Shown in pieces: positions 1-10,794 of a DNA stretch of 55,355 nt. A program made the position numbers and the translations under genes. The notes below the pieces were generated by a model, which worked only from the letters and a program-made list of their open reading frames with translations, made no database searches and had not been told where the DNA came from. The stretch comes from Acidiphilium rubrum (GTDB lineage: Bacteria > Pseudomonadota > Alphaproteobacteria > Acetobacterales > Acetobacteraceae). Location of the stretch: the NCBI RefSeq assembly GCF_900156265.1, contig NZ_FTNE01000026.1, positions 1 through 55,355 of the forward strand. Direction: 5' to 3'. Numbering within the stretch: position 1 is the stretch's first letter; the number at the start of each line of letters is the position of its first letter.

Positions 1-130
1 TCCGTCGTGGTGAAGTTTTGTCTCAACAACAAATACTTACAACGAATCAACGGTTTACGCTATGCTCGCCGACCTTCATGCATAATGCGGGCTAATCTTC
101 ATGCGTCCTGCTCTCATCCAGAAGTTTCGG
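1..130. other. noncoding sequence downstream of xoxJ
   Basis: This stretch lies after the stop codon of the xoxJ-like gene, which reads leftwards and ends at 131. I see no coding sequence, RNA gene or clear terminator hairpin in it. Base composition is lower in GC than the neighbouring genes. Confidence 0.5.
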
Positions 131-994
131 TTACTGATTTGGAAAATTGACGTGCCGCGGGTTCGCCATCAGCTTGACGTCGAATTTCGCAAGCGTCGCG
201 GTAATTTCGGTCTTGTGCGCGGCAATCACCTTGTCGAGCGCATCCTTCAGCGCCGTATCGTGCTTTCGCACGCCCATCGACATGCCATAGGTGTAGTTCA
301 CCGTCGGCAGGCCCGGCCCGTATTCCTCGGATGGTACACGCGCCACCTGCAGATCCGGGTAATCCTTCAGGAAATCGCCGATCGCGGGCTCCCACGTGAT
401 CATCACGCCGACCTTGCCGTCCTGCACCGCCTGCAACAATTCCTTGGGCGAGGCGGTGGGATTGCTGGCGATGTGAAACGGCACCGCATTGCCGATCAGG
501 TCGAGCAGCTTGATCGCGGTTTCCGGCGTCGTATCCTCCTCAAAGCCGATCTTGACCATCTTCAGCGAGACCGAATTCATCGAGCGGATGTGCAGATGCT
601 TGTCCTTGCGCGTGATGAACACGTAGGACGACCGATAATACGGCTTGGTGTAACCATCTTCATGATCGCCATACGGCAGGTTCATCACGACATCGCATTT
701 CCGTGCGTCGAGATTCTCGGCGAGGAAATTCGAGTAGCCGCCATGACCGCGATAGCTCGCCCAGGTGTATTCGAGCTTGCGCCCCATCGCCTTGGCGACC
801 AGTTCGGCCACCTTGTTCTCGAACCCCTGTCCGGCACGGTTCGAATAGGGCAGGTAATCCGGATCGGCGCAGACCCGCAGCACATGGCTGCTTGCGGCAG
901 GCTCGGCATTGGCGGCGGCGGCGACATGCGGCGCGAGGGACATCGCGCCCGCCATTCCAGCCAGCAACGCCCAACGAAAGGCCGAATTTTTCAT
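131..994 (-). CDS. xoxJ: XoxJ-like periplasmic binding protein of methanol dehydrogenase
   Basis: This 287-residue secreted protein has an N-terminal signal peptide (about residues 1-27, ending AHVAAAA). A type-2 periplasmic solute-binding fold follows, starting with the typical LRVCADPDYLPYS strand-loop. It belongs to the MxaJ/XoxJ group, which is encoded beside PQQ alcohol dehydrogenases and is thought to help activate the enzyme rather than import a solute. A Shine-Dalgarno-like TTGGAGTG precedes the ATG. It lies 140 bp downstream of xoxF on the same strand, with a terminator-like hairpin between them, so its level may be set below that of xoxF. The assignment rests on sequence style and on its position next to xoxF. 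A generic amino-acid binding protein is the alternative, but there are no ABC permease genes nearby. Confidence 0.85.
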   Translation of the reverse strand: MKNSAFRWALLAGMAGAMSLAPHVAAAANAEPAASSHVLRVCADPDYLPYSNRAGQGFENKVAELVAKAMGRKLEYTWASYRGHGGYSNFLAENLDARKCDVVMNLPYGDHEDGYTKPYYRSSYVFITRKDKHLHIRSMNSVSLKMVKIGFEEDTTPETAIKLLDLIGNAVPFHIASNPTASPKELLQAVQDGKVGVMITWEPAIGDFLKDYPDLQVARVPSEEYGPGLPTVNYTYGMSMGVRKHDTALKDALDKVIAAHKTEITATLAKFDVKLMANPRHVNFPNQ

Positions 995-1083
995 GGTGTT
1001 TCACTCCAATCACATACGCGCGCAGTTCAGGCGGATCGCGCGCCAGACCGCTCAAAGCAGGCAAATCAAGGCACGGCAAGATA

Positions 1084-1120
1084 GAAAAAAACCAGCCCGG
1101 GCAGGGGAGACCCGGGCTGG
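1084..1120 (-). terminator. intrinsic terminator/attenuator between xoxF and xoxJ
   Basis: A perfect 10-bp GC-rich inverted repeat (CCAGCCCGGG at 1092-1101 and its complement at 1111-1120) has a 9-nt loop. Reading leftwards it is followed by a run of seven T. This is a textbook factor-independent terminator for transcripts leaving xoxF. It lies before xoxJ, so partial read-through or a separate xoxJ promoter is implied. Confidence 0.85.
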
Positions 1121-1134
1121 ATCGTCAGACGTGA

Positions 1135-2976
1135 TCAGTCGGCACTGGCCACTTTCGAGGGCAGCGCAAACACCATCAACGTACCGCCAAGGTTGGTATA
1201 GTCGGTGAGCGTCGCGTTCAGACCGACCGCGCCGAGACCCGCACTCGCCTTGTGCAGATTATCAGCCATGCCGATCGCGGCCCAGCCACCCACGCCGCTG
1301 AGGATCGCAACATATTGCTTGCCATCATGCATGTAGGTGATCGGGTTGCCGATGATGCCCGACGGGGTCTTGAACTGATACAGGATCTTGCCCGTCTTGG
1401 CGTCGACCGCGCGGAACATGCCCTTCAGCGTGCCATAGAACGCAAGCCCGCCGCCCGTGGTCATCGCACCGCCCCAATCCTGGAACATGTCGTGCTTCTG
1501 CCAAACGGTCTTGCCGGTCACCGGGTTGTAGGCGATGAACCGGCCCCGATAGCCGCCCGGCCCGGGGATCATGTTCACGATCGCGCCGACAAACGGGAAG
1601 CCCGATTTATACTTCACGTTGAACGCCTGATAGCTCATGCACAAATGGTTCAGCGGCGCGTAGAACAGCTTGGTCTGCGGATCATAGGAAACCGGCTGTT
1701 CGTCCTTATCGCCCTGCGAAGCCGGGCAGATGTCTTTCACATCCTTGCCGTCGCTGGTCATCTTGGCCGGATCGACGATCGGCTCATTGGTCTTGGGGTC
1801 GATCCCCGTCGCCCAGTTCACCGACGGGTCGTATTTATGGATCGCGATCGGCGCGCCGGTTTCGCGGTTCATCACATACGAGAAGCCGTTACGATCGAAA
1901 TGCACCAGCGCCGGCACGGTCTTGCCGTGATCATCGACATTGGCGAGCACCATTTCGTTGACGCCGTCATAGTCCCAGCCGTCGTGCGGGGTCATCTGAT
2001 AGACCCATTTGGCCTCACCGGTCTCCGGGTTACGCGCCATGATGGTCATCGACCAGCGGTTCTTGCCGGGGCGCTGGCTCGGGTTCCACGTGCCCGGGTT
2101 GCCGGTCCCGTAATACATCAGGTTCAGCTTCGGATCGTACGAAAACCAGCCCCAGGTGGTGCCGCCGCCGACTTTCCACTGATCGCCCTGCCAGGTCTTG
2201 ATGCTGGAGTGCGCTCCAATCGGCTTACCAGTTGCGCCGTTGATCGTGTGCGTGGCGCTCATCAGCATGTCCTTGTTCGGACCTTCGCTGTAGGCACGCC
2301 ACACCTGCTTGCCGGTTTTCGCGTCATACGCCGTCATGTAGCCGCGCACGCCGTATTCACCGCCGGCAACGCCGACGATCACGTTCTTGCCCACCACCAT
2401 CGGTGCGCCCGTCATGGTCTGGCCATCCTGCGGGTGCGCGTTCTTCGCCTGCCACACGACCTTGCCGGTCTTGGCGTCGAGCGCATAGAGCACACCATCG
2501 AGCGCATCGGCATAGACCATGCCGTCGCTATAGGCGGGGCCGCGGTTCACCACGTCGCAGCAGGCGACCGGTGGTGCATTATCGTCGTGCGGGGGTTCGT
2601 ATTTCCAGGCGATCTGGTCCGGATGGTTGAGGTCGATCGCGTAGACGAAATTCGGATACGACGTCTCGTAATACATCATGTTGCCGATCACGATCGGCTG
2701 GCCTTCCAGCCCGCGATCGGTCCCGGTCGACATCGACCACGCAACCTGCATGTTCTTGACGTTTTTGGTATTGATCTGTTTCAGCGGGCTGTAGCGCCAG
2801 TTGTTGTAGGTGCCGGTCGGCATCACCCAGTTGTCGGGGTTCTTCTGCATCGATGTCAGCGAGGTGCTGGCGGGCGTCTGCGCCTGGGCGCCGAGCACGA
2901 AGGCGCCGGCACCGATAACACCGAGCGTCGCCAACCTGAGCGAACGACTCAGCGACGATCCTCCTAGTCTTGCCAT
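1135..2976 (-). CDS. xoxF: lanthanide-type PQQ methanol/alcohol dehydrogenase XoxF
   Basis: This 613-residue periplasmic quinoprotein oxidises methanol or other primary alcohols and passes electrons to cytochrome c. A signal peptide covers about residues 1-33, and an eight-bladed beta-propeller with repeated W-docking motifs follows. The adjacent-cysteine disulfide that stacks on PQQ is C139-C140. The metal site is visible as E207 (GGEYGVRG), N293 (GTGNP), D335 and D337 (GWDYDGVN). The extra Asp two residues after the catalytic Asp is the known mark of lanthanide-dependent XoxF; calcium MxaF has Ala there. A strong TGGAGGA ribosome-binding site supports the ATG. A sigma-54 promoter lies about 90-105 bp upstream and the sigma-54 activator gene is divergent. 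No cytochrome xoxG is adjacent, so the electron acceptor must be encoded elsewhere. The true substrate cannot be told from the sequence. Confidence 0.95.
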   Translation of the reverse strand: MARLGGSSLSRSLRLATLGVIGAGAFVLGAQAQTPASTSLTSMQKNPDNWVMPTGTYNNWRYSPLKQINTKNVKNMQVAWSMSTGTDRGLEGQPIVIGNMMYYETSYPNFVYAIDLNHPDQIAWKYEPPHDDNAPPVACCDVVNRGPAYSDGMVYADALDGVLYALDAKTGKVVWQAKNAHPQDGQTMTGAPMVVGKNVIVGVAGGEYGVRGYMTAYDAKTGKQVWRAYSEGPNKDMLMSATHTINGATGKPIGAHSSIKTWQGDQWKVGGGTTWGWFSYDPKLNLMYYGTGNPGTWNPSQRPGKNRWSMTIMARNPETGEAKWVYQMTPHDGWDYDGVNEMVLANVDDHGKTVPALVHFDRNGFSYVMNRETGAPIAIHKYDPSVNWATGIDPKTNEPIVDPAKMTSDGKDVKDICPASQGDKDEQPVSYDPQTKLFYAPLNHLCMSYQAFNVKYKSGFPFVGAIVNMIPGPGGYRGRFIAYNPVTGKTVWQKHDMFQDWGGAMTTGGGLAFYGTLKGMFRAVDAKTGKILYQFKTPSGIIGNPITYMHDGKQYVAILSGVGGWAAIGMADNLHKASAGLGAVGLNATLTDYTNLGGTLMVFALPSKVASAD

Positions 2977-3065
2977 TTAATTTCCTCCAGTTACGCGGCC
3001 GCGCCATCAGGCAAAGTCCGCAAGTCGTTTATTGGGAGCCGGATTTGTCCGGCCACAGCTCCATC

Positions 3066-3081
3066 AGCAAGGATCATGCCA
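3066..3081 (-). promoter_or_regulatory. sigma-54 (-24/-12) promoter of xoxF
   Basis: Read leftwards, the sequence is TGGCATG, four bases, then TTGCT. This matches the RpoN consensus TGGCACG-N4-TTGCA with exact GG-to-GC spacing. The predicted start of transcription, near 3054, leaves a leader of about 80 nt before xoxF. The adjacent divergent gene encodes a GAFTGA-type sigma-54 activator, which fits. Confidence 0.8.
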
Positions 3082-3155
3082 AGGCGAACCACCGCCGCCC
3101 GAGCCGCCAAGTCCAAGGCGCGCGCCCATTATTCGCCCACACCGGATGACAACTC

Positions 3156-3205
3156 TGTCACCTATCCTTCAATCCTGCGTGACAAAACGCGCCAACGATG
3201 TGACA
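3156..3205. promoter_or_regulatory. candidate upstream activator sites (TGTCAC/GTGACA boxes)
   Basis: Three copies of one hexamer are present: TGTCAC at 3156-3161, and its complement GTGACA at 3179-3184 and 3200-3205. They are spaced 23 and 21 bp apart, close to two helical turns. They lie about 100-150 bp upstream of the predicted xoxF start of transcription, the usual place for enhancer sites bound by sigma-54 activators. They also lie just upstream of the activator gene, so autoregulation is possible. Binding is inferred. Confidence 0.5.
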
Positions 3206-3276
3206 CTCTGCTACACTTGTCTGATCTGGTCGCGGTGATATGTCTGGCCAGCACGAAAATGAGGAAACCGTCCAGC

Positions 3277-5358
3277 ATGACCCACGCCGCAACGGCGGGA
3301 CCCGCTTCGCTCGATCGCCGCACGCTGAGTCCCGAAGGTCTGGTAACCGCCGGCCCTCAGCCGCGCCCGATTGCGCGGCCAGAGCAACGGCCAGAGCCGC
3401 GCGGTGCGGCCAATCTGCGCGAAACCTATGTGCCGCGCGAAGCCTATATCGAAGCCGCCTGGCAGCGCTGCCGCGATCTTTACCACCTCGACCCCGATCA
3501 TCCGCCGCCCGGCGAACACATCGGTGGCGCCGCCCTGAAACTCCTGCGCGAGGAACGCGGCCTGTTCGAGCGCGTCGGCCGGGTCGAAATGCATCGCCTG
3601 CTCGGGCAGATCAACCATCAGGTCACCCAATCCGCCGCCGCCGCGCGCTACGTGCTGATGCTGGCCGATGCCTCGGGCGCCATCCTCGATGCCTTCACCG
3701 ACAACGCCAATACCGATAGCGCCCGCACCGCCAACATGGCGCCCGGATTTCTGTGGAACGAGCGCCACGCCGGCGTCAACGGCCCAGGCACCTGCCTGCA
3801 CGACCGCCGCGCCCGCGTGGTCCACCGCGAAGACCATTATTTCACCCGCAACAGCCGCATGACCTGCTCGGCCGCGCCCATCTGGGGTGCCAACGGCACC
3901 CTGCTCGGCGTGCTCGACGCCTCCTCCCTCGATTGCGACGACAGCCGCGCCGCCCAGGTGCCCACCATCGCCCTGGTCAGCATGTCGGCCCGCATCATCG
4001 AGCAGATGCATTTCACCCATAGTTATCGCGACTGCCTGATCCTGCGCTTTCACGAGCGCCCCGAACTGGTCGGCCTGCCCTACGACAGCCTGCTGGCGAT
4101 CGACGAGCACGGCACCATCCGCGCGGTCGACAGCACGGTGCCCGCCCAGCTCGGCAAAGCCGACCACACGGCCCTGCTCGGCCGCAGCGTCGCCGAATTG
4201 TTCGACATCACGACCGATCGTCTGTTCGAACACGCCGAAGCCGAGCCCTTCGCGATCTGGCCGATCGCGCACGGCGCGGATCGCCACGGCTTCGCCAGCA
4301 TCTGGCCCGCCAAACAAGCACGCCCCCGCGCGCGCACCAGCCTGCCCGGTAGCACCGCTCACTCCAGCAACGGCAAGTCCAGCGTGGCGGCGCGCAACAT
4401 CGCCAAGCCGCACCGCCCCGCCTTCCCCTCGCTCGCCAACTTCGCCGGCACCGACCCCGTGATGGCCGACAACGTCTGGCGCGCCGAACGCGTGATGAAC
4501 CGCGACATCAACATCCTCCTGCTCGGCGAAACCGGCACCGGCAAGGACAGTTTCGCCCGCGCCATCCACCGCGCCAGCGAGCGCCACGCCCAACCCTTCA
4601 TCGCGATGAGCTGCGCCGCCATCCCCGAACAGCTCATCGAGAGCGAATTATTCGGCTACGAGGCCGGCGCCTTCACCGGAGCCCGGACCGGCGGCATGCG
4701 CGGCAAGGCGCTCGCCGCCCACGGCGGCACCCTGTTCCTCGATGAAATCGGCGACATGCCGCTCTCCATCCAGGCCCGCCTGCTGCGCCTGCTCGAGGAA
4801 AAGGAAATCGTCCCGCTCGGCAGTTCGACGCCGATCCCCGTCGATATCCGCGTCATCAGCGCCACCCACCGCGACCTCGAAGCCCTGGTCGCCAGCAACG
4901 ATTTCCGGATGGATCTGTTCTACCGCCTCAACGGCGTCGCCCTCACCATGCCACCCTTGCGCGCCCGCACCGACCGCGCCGCCCTGATCGAACAAATCTG
5001 CCGCGAGGAAGCCTCGAGCGACATCACCATCGCACCGGACGCGCAACGCGATCTGCTGGCCCATGACTGGCCCGGCAATCTTCGCGAACTGCGCAACACA
5101 ATGCGCACCGCCATCGCCTTCGCCGAAGGCGGCATCATCGAACGCGCCCATTTGCCACGCCTGCACAGCCAGGCCGCGCCACCGCCCACCCCGCCCGCCG
5201 CCATCGCTGCGATACCGCCGGACGAACGCGCCCATATCGTCGAGACGCTGGAACAACACCATTGGCGCATCGCGGCCTCCGCCGCAGCACTCGGCATCAG
5301 CCGCAACACGCTCTATCGCAAAATGCACCGCTACGGGCTGATGGCCGACGGCACCTGA
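3277..5358 (+). CDS. AcoR-like sigma-54-dependent transcriptional activator
   Basis: This 693-residue bacterial enhancer-binding protein probably activates xoxF. It has an N-terminal GAF-type sensor region (about residues 95-240), a second PAS-like segment (about 260-330), an AAA+ domain and a C-terminal Fis-type helix-turn-helix (SRNTLYRKMHRYGL). The AAA+ domain shows Walker A GETGTGKD (about residue 416), the sigma-54 contact loop GAFTGA (about 464) and Walker B LFLDEIGD. No receiver domain is present, so it senses a small molecule directly, as AcoR-type regulators do. I chose the ATG at 3277 because GAGGAAA lies nine bases before it; an ATG at 3259 is the alternative. The effector could be an alcohol, aldehyde, PQQ-enzyme product or lanthanide signal; the sequence does not say which. 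Confidence 0.9.
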   Translation: MTHAATAGPASLDRRTLSPEGLVTAGPQPRPIARPEQRPEPRGAANLRETYVPREAYIEAAWQRCRDLYHLDPDHPPPGEHIGGAALKLLREERGLFERVGRVEMHRLLGQINHQVTQSAAAARYVLMLADASGAILDAFTDNANTDSARTANMAPGFLWNERHAGVNGPGTCLHDRRARVVHREDHYFTRNSRMTCSAAPIWGANGTLLGVLDASSLDCDDSRAAQVPTIALVSMSARIIEQMHFTHSYRDCLILRFHERPELVGLPYDSLLAIDEHGTIRAVDSTVPAQLGKADHTALLGRSVAELFDITTDRLFEHAEAEPFAIWPIAHGADRHGFASIWPAKQARPRARTSLPGSTAHSSNGKSSVAARNIAKPHRPAFPSLANFAGTDPVMADNVWRAERVMNRDINILLLGETGTGKDSFARAIHRASERHAQPFIAMSCAAIPEQLIESELFGYEAGAFTGARTGGMRGKALAAHGGTLFLDEIGDMPLSIQARLLRLLEEKEIVPLGSSTPIPVDIRVISATHRDLEALVASNDFRMDLFYRLNGVALTMPPLRARTDRAALIEQICREEASSDITIAPDAQRDLLAHDWPGNLRELRNTMRTAIAFAEGGIIERAHLPRLHSQAAPPPTPPAAIAAIPPDERAHIVETLEQHHWRIAASAAALGISRNTLYRKMHRYGLMADGT

Positions 5359-5381
5359 CGGCGCGGCACGCCCGGCCGATC

Positions 5382-6152
5382 TTACCCGGCCGGATCGGGG
5401 TGCAGATCAATCCGCAGCGCCTGCAACAACCCATCCCCCTGGCTCTGCGTAATTTTCAGCCGCGCAAAACTGGCGAGCGCGAGCAGATTGAGCGCGCCAA
5501 GATCACCACCCCGCACATCGGCGCCGGCCAGCGCCATCCCCGTTGTGATCGCCTCGGTGAAATCACCGCCGCTCAGATCGGCATCGGTGAAATCGACCCC
5601 GCCCAGATCCGCCTCGCGAAACCGGCAGCGCGCGAGGTCGCACCCGGGCAGGCACGCATCGGCGAGCTCCGCGAAATCGAAATTGCAATCATTGAACACC
5701 GCGCGGGTCACCACGTTCTTGCGGCCAATCGCGCGGCCGAAATCGACCTGATGCAGCCGCGCGCCGCGCAAATTGCAACCATGCATCTCGATCGCATGCA
5801 GATCGCTACGCTCGAAGACCGCAAAAGATAAATCGCACCGCCGGAACCGCGCATTGCGCAAATCCGCGAACGCAAACCGCGACCCGACCGGCGGATCGCC
5901 CGGCACGGTGAACCGGCATTCCTCGAAGCCAGCATCGCGCAGCACCGTCCGGGCAAACCCGCAGCGGGCAAACTGGCACCGCTCGAACCGCGCGCCGGTA
6001 AAATCGGCCGCACCGAACGCGGTATCCGCAAACTGGCAGTCGATGAAATGCGCATCCTCACAGACGGCGTCACCCCAATCGATCGACCGCAGGGTCTCGC
6101 CGCTGATCGCTCCGCGGTCGTTTATTGCGGCCATTACGTCCGCGAGGGTCAT
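5382..6152 (-). CDS. pentapeptide-repeat protein
   Basis: This 256-residue protein is built largely of tandem pentapeptides of the A(D/N)FxxARF type (for example ADFTGARFERCQFARCGF, about residues 47-65). Such repeats fold into a right-handed quadrilateral beta-helix. Many positions carry Cys (ERCQF, EECRF, RRCDL, NDCNF), giving stacked Cys columns that are unusual but not unknown in the family. No signal peptide or other domain is seen. Members include DNA-gyrase-protecting mimics (Qnr/MfpA) and many proteins of unknown role, and nothing here points to one of these. The gene stands alone: it converges with the sigma-54 activator and is separated from coxM by a hairpin repeat. Confidence 0.85.
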   Translation of the reverse strand: MTLADVMAAINDRGAISGETLRSIDWGDAVCEDAHFIDCQFADTAFGAADFTGARFERCQFARCGFARTVLRDAGFEECRFTVPGDPPVGSRFAFADLRNARFRRCDLSFAVFERSDLHAIEMHGCNLRGARLHQVDFGRAIGRKNVVTRAVFNDCNFDFAELADACLPGCDLARCRFREADLGGVDFTDADLSGGDFTEAITTGMALAGADVRGGDLGALNLLALASFARLKITQSQGDGLLQALRIDLHPDPAG

Positions 6153-6176
6153 GGGCGTGGGGCGGAAGGAAAAAAG

Positions 6177-6285
6177 AAGTTCTTTTTGAAAAAAGAACCA
6201 AAAACTTTTATTCGTTTGGTCCGTGCTGGTGATACCGGCACGGACTCAAGGACGGAAAGTTTTTTGGTTTTTTCAACAAAGAACC
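6177..6285. repeat. AT-rich paired-hairpin repeat, full copy
   Basis: The left hairpin (GTTCTTTTTGAAAAAAGAAC, 6179-6198) and the right hairpin (GGTTTTTTCAACAAAGAACC) flank a GC-rich core with CCGTGC/GCACGG arms, so the whole unit is one large imperfect palindrome. It sits between the pentapeptide-repeat gene and the 3' end of coxM and may terminate transcription. This copy has GAAC where most copies have GAAG. Confidence 0.8.
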
Positions 6286-6293
6286 GCTTGCCT

Positions 6294-7088
6294 TCACTTA
6301 CAAGCCATCACCGCCCGCCGCGCCATCACCCCCACCAGATGCGCCCGATACGCCGTCCCGGCATGGATATCGCCGTTCATCAGGCTCTCCGGCGTCGTCA
6401 CATCCTTCAGCGCATCGGCGGTGAAGGATTGATCGAGCGCCGCCTCCATCGCCGCATGGCGGAACACGCCGTCATTGCCCGCACCCGTCACCGCAACCCG
6501 CGCGCCCGCGGCGGTCTTGGCAACGAACACCCCCACCATCGCATAGCGCGAGGCCGGGTTCGGGAATTTGGCATAAGCCGCCTTTTCCGGAATCGGGAAC
6601 GACACTTCAGTGATCAACTCGTCGGGCTCCAGCGCCGTGGTGAACATGCCCTGGAAATAATCCGCCGCCGCAATGCGGCGCCTGCTCGTCACGATCGTCG
6701 CCCCCAGCGCCAGCACCGCCGACGGATAGCACGCCGAAGGGTCGTTATTGGCGAGCGACCCGCCGATCGTGCCACGATACCGCACCTGCCGGTCACCGAT
6801 GTTGCTGGCAAGTTCGGCCAGCGCCGGAATCGCGCTCGCCACCTCGGATGACATCGCCACTTCACGATGCGTCGTCATCGCCTTGATCACCAGCGCATTG
6901 CCCTCGCGCCGGATGCCGGTCAGGCCAAGACCCGCCAGATCGACCACCGCACTCGGCTTCGCCAGGCGCTGCTTGAGCACGGGAATGAACGTCATGCCGC
7001 CCGCCAGCGCCTTCGCCTCCGCATCAGCGCCGAGCGCCTTGACGGCATCGTCGATCGCGCCCGGCTTGTGATATTCGAAATCATACAT
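6294..7088 (-). CDS. coxM: FAD-binding subunit of form II CO-dehydrogenase-like enzyme
   Basis: This 264-residue medium subunit of a xanthine oxidase/CO dehydrogenase-family enzyme carries FAD between the iron-sulfur subunit and the quinone or other acceptor. The N-terminal half shows the FAD motifs (AGGMTFIPVLKQRL and TIGGSLANNDPSACYP), followed by the CO-dehydrogenase flavoprotein C-terminal domain. I chose the ATG at 7088, giving MYDFEYHKP, which is the usual family start and is preceded by AAGGAGA; reading frame further upstream runs into coxL. It is the last gene of a small-large-medium operon. No maturation genes (coxD, E, F) are present nearby. Confidence 0.9.
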   Translation of the reverse strand: MYDFEYHKPGAIDDAVKALGADAEAKALAGGMTFIPVLKQRLAKPSAVVDLAGLGLTGIRREGNALVIKAMTTHREVAMSSEVASAIPALAELASNIGDRQVRYRGTIGGSLANNDPSACYPSAVLALGATIVTSRRRIAAADYFQGMFTTALEPDELITEVSFPIPEKAAYAKFPNPASRYAMVGVFVAKTAAGARVAVTGAGNDGVFRHAAMEAALDQSFTADALKDVTTPESLMNGDIHAGTAYRAHLVGVMARRAVMACK

Positions 7089-7101
7089 CGCTCTGTCTCC
7101 T

Positions 7102-9519
<2,418 letters not shown>

Positions 9520-9585
9520 GGATACTCTCCCGTTTTATCGAATCCGCGCCGAACGATACCGGCGCGGCAGCACCCAGCCGCTCTT

Positions 9586-10083
9586 TTATTCGGCGGCTTG
9601 TGGCATTTGCTTGTCGTGCATCAGCGGCCAGGCCGCCGCGATCGCCTTGACGATATTATGATAGCCGGTGCAGCGGCAGATATTGCCCTCCAGACCCTCG
9701 CGGATCTGCTGCTCGGTCAGACCATCCGGATGGCTCTCGACCAGATCGATCCCGCTCATCACCATGCCCGGCGTGCAGAAGCCGCACTGCAGGCCATGAT
9801 GCTCGCGGAACATTTCCTGCATCGGGTGCAGCGTGCCATCGGCCGCCGCGAGCCCTTCGATCGTGATAACCTGCGCGCCCTCGGCCTGAACCGCGAGCAT
9901 GGTGCATGATTTCACCGATTTGCCATCGACCGACACCACACACGCGCCGCACTGGCTGGTGTCGCAGCCGACATGGGTGCCGGTCAGATGCAGTTGGTCG
10001 CGCAGCAACTCGACGAGCAGCGTCCGTGACTCGACCTCGGCATGCGCTGCCTTGCCGTTCACCGTGAGATTGATTTGGGCCAT
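9586..10083 (-). CDS. coxS: [2Fe-2S] subunit of form II CO-dehydrogenase-like enzyme
   Basis: This 165-residue small subunit carries two [2Fe-2S] clusters that pass electrons from the molybdenum site to FAD. The plant-ferredoxin-type N-terminal cluster uses Cys in [10 protein letters not shown] and a following KSC. The C-terminal helical cluster uses CGFC and CRC ([13 protein letters not shown]). The start at 10083 ([10 protein letters not shown]) is preceded by AGGAGGAA. It is the first gene of the coxSLM-like operon, 66 bp upstream of coxL. Length and motifs are normal for the family. Confidence 0.93.
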   Translation of the reverse strand: MAQINLTVNGKAAHAEVESRTLLVELLRDQLHLTGTHVGCDTSQCGACVVSVDGKSVKSCTMLAVQAEGAQVITIEGLAAADGTLHPMQEMFREHHGLQCGFCTPGMVMSGIDLVESHPDGLTEQQIREGLEGNICRCTGYHNIVKAIAAAWPLMHDKQMPQAAE

Positions 10084-10300
10084 TGGTTCCTCCTGGCTGA
10101 TCGTCGCATGATGATGGCGCGGAATCGGTTTGGTCAAGAGCGGTCCGACGCCGCAAAGCCGCCTGAACCGCTTTTTGAAACAATGTCAGCATAGTTTTTT
10201 ATTGCCCATCAATCTCCACGCTCATTTTCCGCCCGCTCGAACCAACGCACCAACCGCCCGAAGCCTTTCCGCCGGCGCGCCGGGCTGGTATCGAGCGCGC

Positions 10301-10741
10301 GTGGCATCCCTCCCGTCCCCCATCGCCTTCCTCACCGCCCGCCTGCCCGCGCGCCATCGCGCCGCCGGCGGCGAGTTCCTGCGCTTCGGCCTGGTCGGTG
10401 CCCTCGGCTTCTGCCTCGATGTCGCCTTCGTCTACGCGCTGATCCCCAGCCTCGGCCTCTACGGCGCCGGCGCGGTCGCCTATTTCATCGTCGCGAGCAT
10501 CAACTGGGCGCTCAACCGGCTATGGACCTTCAGCGACCGCACCCACCGCGCCGCCCACACGCAATGGTTGCGCTTCCTCGCGGTCAATCTGCTCGGCTTC
10601 ATACTCAACCGGGGCGCGTACTCCCTGCTGCTCGCCCTGTTCGTCCTGCCGCGCCACTATCCCATCCTCGCGGTCGCAGCCGGCGCTGCATCTGGCTTTT
10701 TAATCAATTTTTTACTTTCACGGCGCCTCGTTTTCGGTTAA
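10301..10741 (+). CDS. GtrA-family membrane protein
   Basis: This small protein of about 146 residues has four predicted transmembrane helices and the GtrA/DPMS-type pattern (FLRFGLVGALGFCLDV at the start, NWALNRLWTF in the middle, FLLSRRLVFG at the end). GtrA proteins are thought to help move polyprenyl-linked sugars across the inner membrane. The open frame extends to 10130, but the extra 57 residues look non-coding. I prefer the GTG at 10301, which gives the family length. It is followed after about 50 bp by a polyprenyl sugar-phosphate transferase and a GT2 enzyme, which suggests a polysaccharide role. Confidence 0.75.
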   Translation: MASLPSPIAFLTARLPARHRAAGGEFLRFGLVGALGFCLDVAFVYALIPSLGLYGAGAVAYFIVASINWALNRLWTFSDRTHRAAHTQWLRFLAVNLLGFILNRGAYSLLLALFVLPRHYPILAVAAGAASGFLINFLLSRRLVFG

Positions 10742-10794
10742 CTCTGTAAAACCTCTGGTTGCATGTCGCGAACCTGAGGCGGAGCTGGACCGGC

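Larger units (their letters stand above)
2977..3276. other. divergent control region between xoxF and its activator
   Basis: This 300-bp intergenic stretch separates two divergent genes. It holds the sigma-54 promoter of xoxF and three TGTCAC/GTGACA hexamers, which are listed separately. I do not accept reading frames that extend the activator into this region, because they would overlap the promoter and lack the well-placed GAGGAAA at 3261-3267. Confidence 0.75.

Noticed and set aside
1252-2967. Long plus-strand frame opposite xoxF
   Set aside because: It is antisense to an unmistakable XoxF, and the product is Arg/His-rich without motifs.
3076-3276. N-terminal extension of the sigma-54 activator
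   Set aside because: It would overlap the xoxF -24/-12 promoter and lacks a ribosome-binding site, whereas the ATG at 3277 has GAGGAAA at ideal distance.
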